From JAEMQF01 sp963850525 (GTDB lineage: Bacteria > Pseudomonadota > Gammaproteobacteria > Burkholderiales > Burkholderiaceae_C): 64,000 nucleotides of DNA. Below, piece after piece: positions 61,324-64,000 of this stretch. Location: the NCBI GenBank assembly GCA_963850525.1, contig CAWKLQ010000004.1, positions 62,001 through 126,000 of the forward strand, given 5' to 3'. The notes below the pieces were generated by a model. That model saw nothing but the letters and a program-made list of their open reading frames with translations, was not told where the DNA came from and made no database searches. Made by a program: the position numbers and the translations under genes. Each line of letters begins with the position of its first letter. Positions within the stretch are counted from its first letter, which is position 1.

Positions 61324-61782
61324 ATGGCACGCAGCCCCAAGCCGCCGCCGATTTCAACGCTCGCGCTCGCGTCGGCGAGCGAAGTCGAGCAGCAGTTCTA
61401 CGCGGCGCTGCGCAGCGCCGATCTGCAAGCGTTGATGGCGCTGTGGGCCGACGACGACGACATCGTCTGCGTGCACCCGGGCGGGCAGCGCGTGATCGGG
61501 CCCGAGGCGGTGCGCGCGAGCTTCGAAGCGATTTTCAGCAGCGGTCCCATCGACATCTATCCGGAGAATGTGCGCCGCTTCGAGGCCGCCGGGTTCGCCG
61601 TGCACAGCGTGTTGGAGCGCGTCCAGGTGCGCGCGGCCAAGGGGCCGGAGACCGGTTGGGTCGTCGCGACCAACGCCTACGCCGAAACCGCCGTGGGCTG
61701 GCGCATCGTCGCGCACCACGCGAGCCCGGGAATGCGCAATCAGCCGCAAGACGGCGCCGACCCCGCGGCCGTGCTCCATTGA
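61324..61782 (+). CDS. SnoaL/NTF2-like protein
   Basis: 152 residues with an NTF2-like cone fold: EVEQQFYAALRSADLQALMA, then WADDDDIVCVHPGGQRVIGP, and a closing strand GWRIVAHHASPG. This matches the SnoaL-like/ketosteroid isomerase-type family often annotated as nuclear transport factor 2-like. Catalytic role unknown. It starts 11 bases after purU, and its stop overlaps the next ATG (TGATG), so the three genes look co-transcribed. Confidence 0.78.
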   Translation: MARSPKPPPISTLALASASEVEQQFYAALRSADLQALMALWADDDDIVCVHPGGQRVIGPEAVRASFEAIFSSGPIDIYPENVRRFEAAGFAVHSVLERVQVRAAKGPETGWVVATNAYAETAVGWRIVAHHASPGMRNQPQDGADPAAVLH

Positions 61783-62738
61783 TGCGCTACCGGGCGCCGG
61801 CGTGGCTGCCGGGGGGGCACGCCCAGACGATTTGGCCGGCGCTCGTGACGAAGCGATTGCGTGGGTCCCCGCCGGACTATCGGCGCGAGCGCTGGACTGC
61901 ACCCGACGGCGATTTCATCGACCTCGACTGGGCCGGAGGCGCGACCGACGCCCCGCTGCTCGTGCTGTTCCACGGCCTGGAAGGGTCGTCGCGCAGCCAC
62001 TATGCGCTCGCATTTGCCGACGCGGCGCGTGCCCGCGGCTGGCGCTTCGTGGTCCCTCATTTCCGCGGCTGCTCGGGCGAGATGAACCTCGCGCCGCGCG
62101 CTTATCACTCGGGGGATTACGCAGAGATCGATTGGATCTTGAAGCGCATTCGCGCCGGCCATGTCGGCAAGGTCTTCGTGGTGGGCGTCTCGCTCGGCGG
62201 CAACGCGCTGTTGCGCTGGGCCGAAGAGGCCGGTGAGACGGCAACGGCGTGCGTCAACGCGATCGCAGCGGTCTGTGCGCCGCTGGACCTGACGGCAAGC
62301 GGCCACGCCATCGGCCGTGGCCTGAACCGGCACCTTTACACGCGCATGTTCCTGCGCAGCCTGAAACCCAAGGCGCTGCGCCTGTTGCAGCTGCACCCGG
62401 GGCTCTTCGACCGCGATACGCTGCTCGCGGCACGCGACCTCTACGCGTTCGACAACCTCGTCACCGCACCCCTGCACGGCTTTCGCGACAGCGACGACTA
62501 CTGGGCGCGCGCCTCCGCCAAGCCGCACCTGGCGTGCGTGCGAATTCCTGCGCTGGTGCTGAATTCGCGCAACGACCCGTTCATTCCCGCCGCCAGCTTG
62601 CCTGGGCTTCACGCCGCAGGGCCACACCTCACGCTGTGGCAGCCCGAGCACGGCGGGCACGTCGGGTTTCCCAGCGGCGCGTGGCCCGGCCACATGCGCG
62701 CCCTGCCCGAGCGCGTGATGAGCTGGCTAGGCGCCTGA
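61782..62738 (+). CDS. YheT-family alpha/beta hydrolase
   Basis: 318 residues. LPGGHAQTIWPALVTKRLRG near the N-terminus is diagnostic for the YheT/ABHD1 family. The oxyanion and nucleophile region is FHGLEGSSRSHYALAFADAA and VGVSLGGNALLRW (Ser in GVSLGG), the acid Asp is in SRNDPFIP, and the catalytic His is in HGGHVGF. Substrates are probably lipid or ester molecules but are unknown. The start overlaps the preceding stop by one base (TGATG). Confidence 0.9.
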   Translation: MRYRAPAWLPGGHAQTIWPALVTKRLRGSPPDYRRERWTAPDGDFIDLDWAGGATDAPLLVLFHGLEGSSRSHYALAFADAARARGWRFVVPHFRGCSGEMNLAPRAYHSGDYAEIDWILKRIRAGHVGKVFVVGVSLGGNALLRWAEEAGETATACVNAIAAVCAPLDLTASGHAIGRGLNRHLYTRMFLRSLKPKALRLLQLHPGLFDRDTLLAARDLYAFDNLVTAPLHGFRDSDDYWARASAKPHLACVRIPALVLNSRNDPFIPAASLPGLHAAGPHLTLWQPEHGGHVGFPSGAWPGHMRALPERVMSWLGA

Positions 62739-62758
62739 ATTGGAGCGACGATCGCGCC

Positions 62759-63304
62759 ATGGACGCCATCGTCGAAGCGGCATTGCGCAAATGGCCGAAC
62801 GTGCCCCACGTTTATGGTTGGCTGGGCCTGTGCGCGCGTGGGCACTGGTACTTGCGCGACGCGCCGACCCAGGCGGCCGGCGGATTCCCGCGCGCCAAGG
62901 GCAGCCGCATCGAACACCGCCGGCTGCGCGAATTCATCGAGCGCAACTATGCAGCCGACGCGGCGGGCTGCTGGTACTTCCAGAACGGCCCGCAGCGCGT
63001 TTATGTCGAACTCGAATGCGCGCCCTGGGTCTGGCGCCTTGCCGAGACGCCTGCGGGACTGACCATCGAATCGCACACCGGGCGCGCGGCGCAGTTCGAA
63101 TCCGCCTGGCTCGACCCCGCAGGTCGCCTGTTCCTCGCCACCGACCTGGGCCTGGGCCTCGTGCACAGCGCCGATATGGAGCGCGCCAGCCGCGCGATCG
63201 AGAGCGGGCCGTGGCGGGTCAGCGAATGCGTTTTCGACTCGCTGGCCGTGCGCTTCGGCCATGTGTTGAGCCCGGCCGTCTGGCGCGCCGCAGCAACGCC
63301 ATAG
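62759..63304 (+). CDS. Conserved hypothetical protein (DUF2946/DUF2944-type)
   Basis: 181 residues. Blocks that look conserved are NVPHVYGWLGLCARGHWYLR, HRRLREFIERNYAADAAGCW and YFQNGPQRVYVELECAPWVW. I recall such proteins from betaproteobacteria as a DUF family but am not sure of the number. No signal peptide or membrane helix is visible. It follows the hydrolase gene by 20 bases and converges with the cytochrome gene 18 bases on. Confidence 0.68.
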   Translation: MDAIVEAALRKWPNVPHVYGWLGLCARGHWYLRDAPTQAAGGFPRAKGSRIEHRRLREFIERNYAADAAGCWYFQNGPQRVYVELECAPWVWRLAETPAGLTIESHTGRAAQFESAWLDPAGRLFLATDLGLGLVHSADMERASRAIESGPWRVSECVFDSLAVRFGHVLSPAVWRAAATP

Positions 63305-63322
63305 GTCGCAGGCGAGTCCTGC

Positions 63323-63841
63323 TTACTTCGGCGCCACCTTCGGCTCCTCGAATTTTCCGCCCGCCTTGTTCGCCATGTAGACGACGGCACGGCCGATCTC
63401 GAGGTCGCTGAAATCGCCGCCGCCCTGCGCGACCATCGCGCCCTTGCCCTTCAACGCCGAGTTCAGCAAAGCCGGATACCCCGTCGCAAGGCGCGGCGCC
63501 CACGCCGCGGCGTCGCCGAGTTTGGGTGCGTTGGCCACGCCAGGCGTATGGCACGCAGTGCACATGGCAGCAAAGACTTGTTCGCCACTTTTGGCATCGG
63601 CGACGCTCGTCGCGTCCTTGATCTCGACCTTGCCGACCGGAGCAATTCGCGCCGCCACGGCTTGCGGCCCCAGGCCGTCGGTTCCCGGGGGCGGGGCGAG
63701 GTCACGCGTCACGTAGCTCACGAGCAGCACGATCACCGCAATGGGAACGACGAACGACAGAACGATCGTGACGATCAACTGCTTTGCGGTCTTGATGGGG
63801 GTTTCGTGCGAATGGTCGGCATCGTCGTGAGCGTTGCTCAT
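63323..63841 (-). CDS. Membrane-anchored cytochrome c5-like protein
   Basis: 172 residues. A single N-terminal helix (LIVTIVLSFVVPIAVIVLLV, about 22-41) anchors it, and the periplasmic domain has one haem site, CTACH, with the likely axial methionine in GKGAMVAQGGGDFSDLEIGR. The family (class I, c5-like) shuttles electrons to terminal oxidases or other acceptors. AAGGAG is well placed before the ATG at 63841, and TATAAT lies 60 bases further up. Confidence 0.92.
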   Translation of the reverse strand: MSNAHDDADHSHETPIKTAKQLIVTIVLSFVVPIAVIVLLVSYVTRDLAPPPGTDGLGPQAVAARIAPVGKVEIKDATSVADAKSGEQVFAAMCTACHTPGVANAPKLGDAAAWAPRLATGYPALLNSALKGKGAMVAQGGGDFSDLEIGRAVVYMANKAGGKFEEPKVAPK

Positions 63842-63900
63842 AGGGCTCCTTCGGCTGGGGATCGCTGAGACCGGGCGCCGCGCCCGCTCAAAAGCGCGCG

Positions 63901-63906
63901 ATTATA
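63901..63906 (-). promoter_or_regulatory. -10 element for the cytochrome c gene
   Basis: A perfect TATAAT on the minus strand, 59 bases before the ATG. No good -35 hexamer is seen at normal spacing, so an activator or extended contact may be needed. Confidence 0.45.
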
Positions 63907-63950
63907 GAGACCACGCGGCACACCGCAGCGTCGCGACAAAGCGCCACTGA

Positions 63951-63956
63951 TAGAAT
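63951..63956 (+). promoter_or_regulatory. -10 element for the tRNA gene
   Basis: TAGAAT lies 9 bases before the first tRNA base, a normal position for a tRNA promoter. The -35 region is weak. Confidence 0.45.
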
Positions 63957-63965
63957 TCGCCGCCT

Positions 63966-64000
63966 GCGTCCGTAGCTCAATGGATAGAGTACTGCCCTCC
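63966..64000 (+). tRNA. tRNA-Arg (CCG likely), 5' part
   Basis: Acceptor arm GCGTCCG, D-arm GCTC-AATGGATA-GAGT, and anticodon arm beginning CTGCC then CTCC are seen before the window ends in the anticodon. This closely matches E. coli tRNA-Arg(CCG), whose anticodon loop is CTCCGGA. The third anticodon base is not visible, so Arg-CCG is inferred. Confidence 0.75.

Overview
The window is one block of GC-rich chromosome (I judge it well over 60 % G+C by eye) packed with short-gapped housekeeping genes. Gene content points to a betaproteobacterium, most likely Burkholderiales: an S-adenosylhomocysteine riboswitch in front of ahcY, the cluster of two LpxL-type acyltransferases-dapF-DUF484-xerC, the slt/NDUFA9-like/gst/cca cluster, the lplT/alr/radA neighbourhood, a second long infA, and Cys199/Cys208 OxyR. 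This placement rests on recalled family knowledge and gene order, not on a database search. I saw no prophage, insertion sequence, CRISPR array, toxin-antitoxin pair or defence island.

Layout. 0-6 kb: oxyR, then a leftward set slt, NDUFA9-like reductase, glutathione transferase, cca. 6-15 kb: a one-carbon and methyl-cycle block with two 5-formyltetrahydrofolate cyclo-ligase-like genes facing metF; ahcY-tlyA-metF run leftward behind an SAH riboswitch with its own -10 element, and metK lies further right. Between them are a HAD phosphatase, a YcaQ-like protein and a Nudix hydrolase. 15-20.5 kb: a rightward operon of two acyltransferases, dapF, DUF484, xerC and rlmI, with most junctions overlapping by 4 bases. 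20.5-25 kb: lrp and glmS diverge around a palindrome, followed by a glycine-zipper protein, an EamA transporter and infA. 25-31.6 kb: a leftward operon of a DUF1028 protein plus a complete peptide/nickel-type ABC importer. 31.7-35.4 kb: a two-gene indolepyruvate:ferredoxin oxidoreductase. 35.5-39.4 kb: a DsbA-fold isomerase, an HTH protein, a repeat-filled 582-base gap, rlmJ and an orphan TupA-like binding protein. 39.6-53.7 kb: GTP-type PEP carboxykinase, hutI, phosphoesterases, a YegD-like Hsp70, a hydratase, a CoA-transferase, aromatic aminotransferase, glutathione peroxidase, a transporter and lplT. 53.8-64 kb: alr, a membrane protein, arfB, radA, ilvE, a zinc-finger protein, a heptosyltransferase, purU, small unknowns, a membrane cytochrome c, and the first half of a tRNA-Arg gene cut by the window edge.

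How the parts fit. MetF, AhcY, MetK, the cyclo-ligases and PurU all bear on folate one-carbon units and the S-adenosylmethionine cycle, and TlyA, RlmI and RlmJ are SAM-using RNA methyltransferases; the riboswitch ties SAH build-up to SAH removal. Aromatic aminotransferase and the IorAB pair could together degrade aromatic amino acids. The most unusual non-coding signal is a dispersed repeat with two intergenic copies 20 kb apart, one of which is joined to a large imperfect inverted repeat. The window is otherwise ordinary core genome, and I did not find a clear undescribed multi-gene system.
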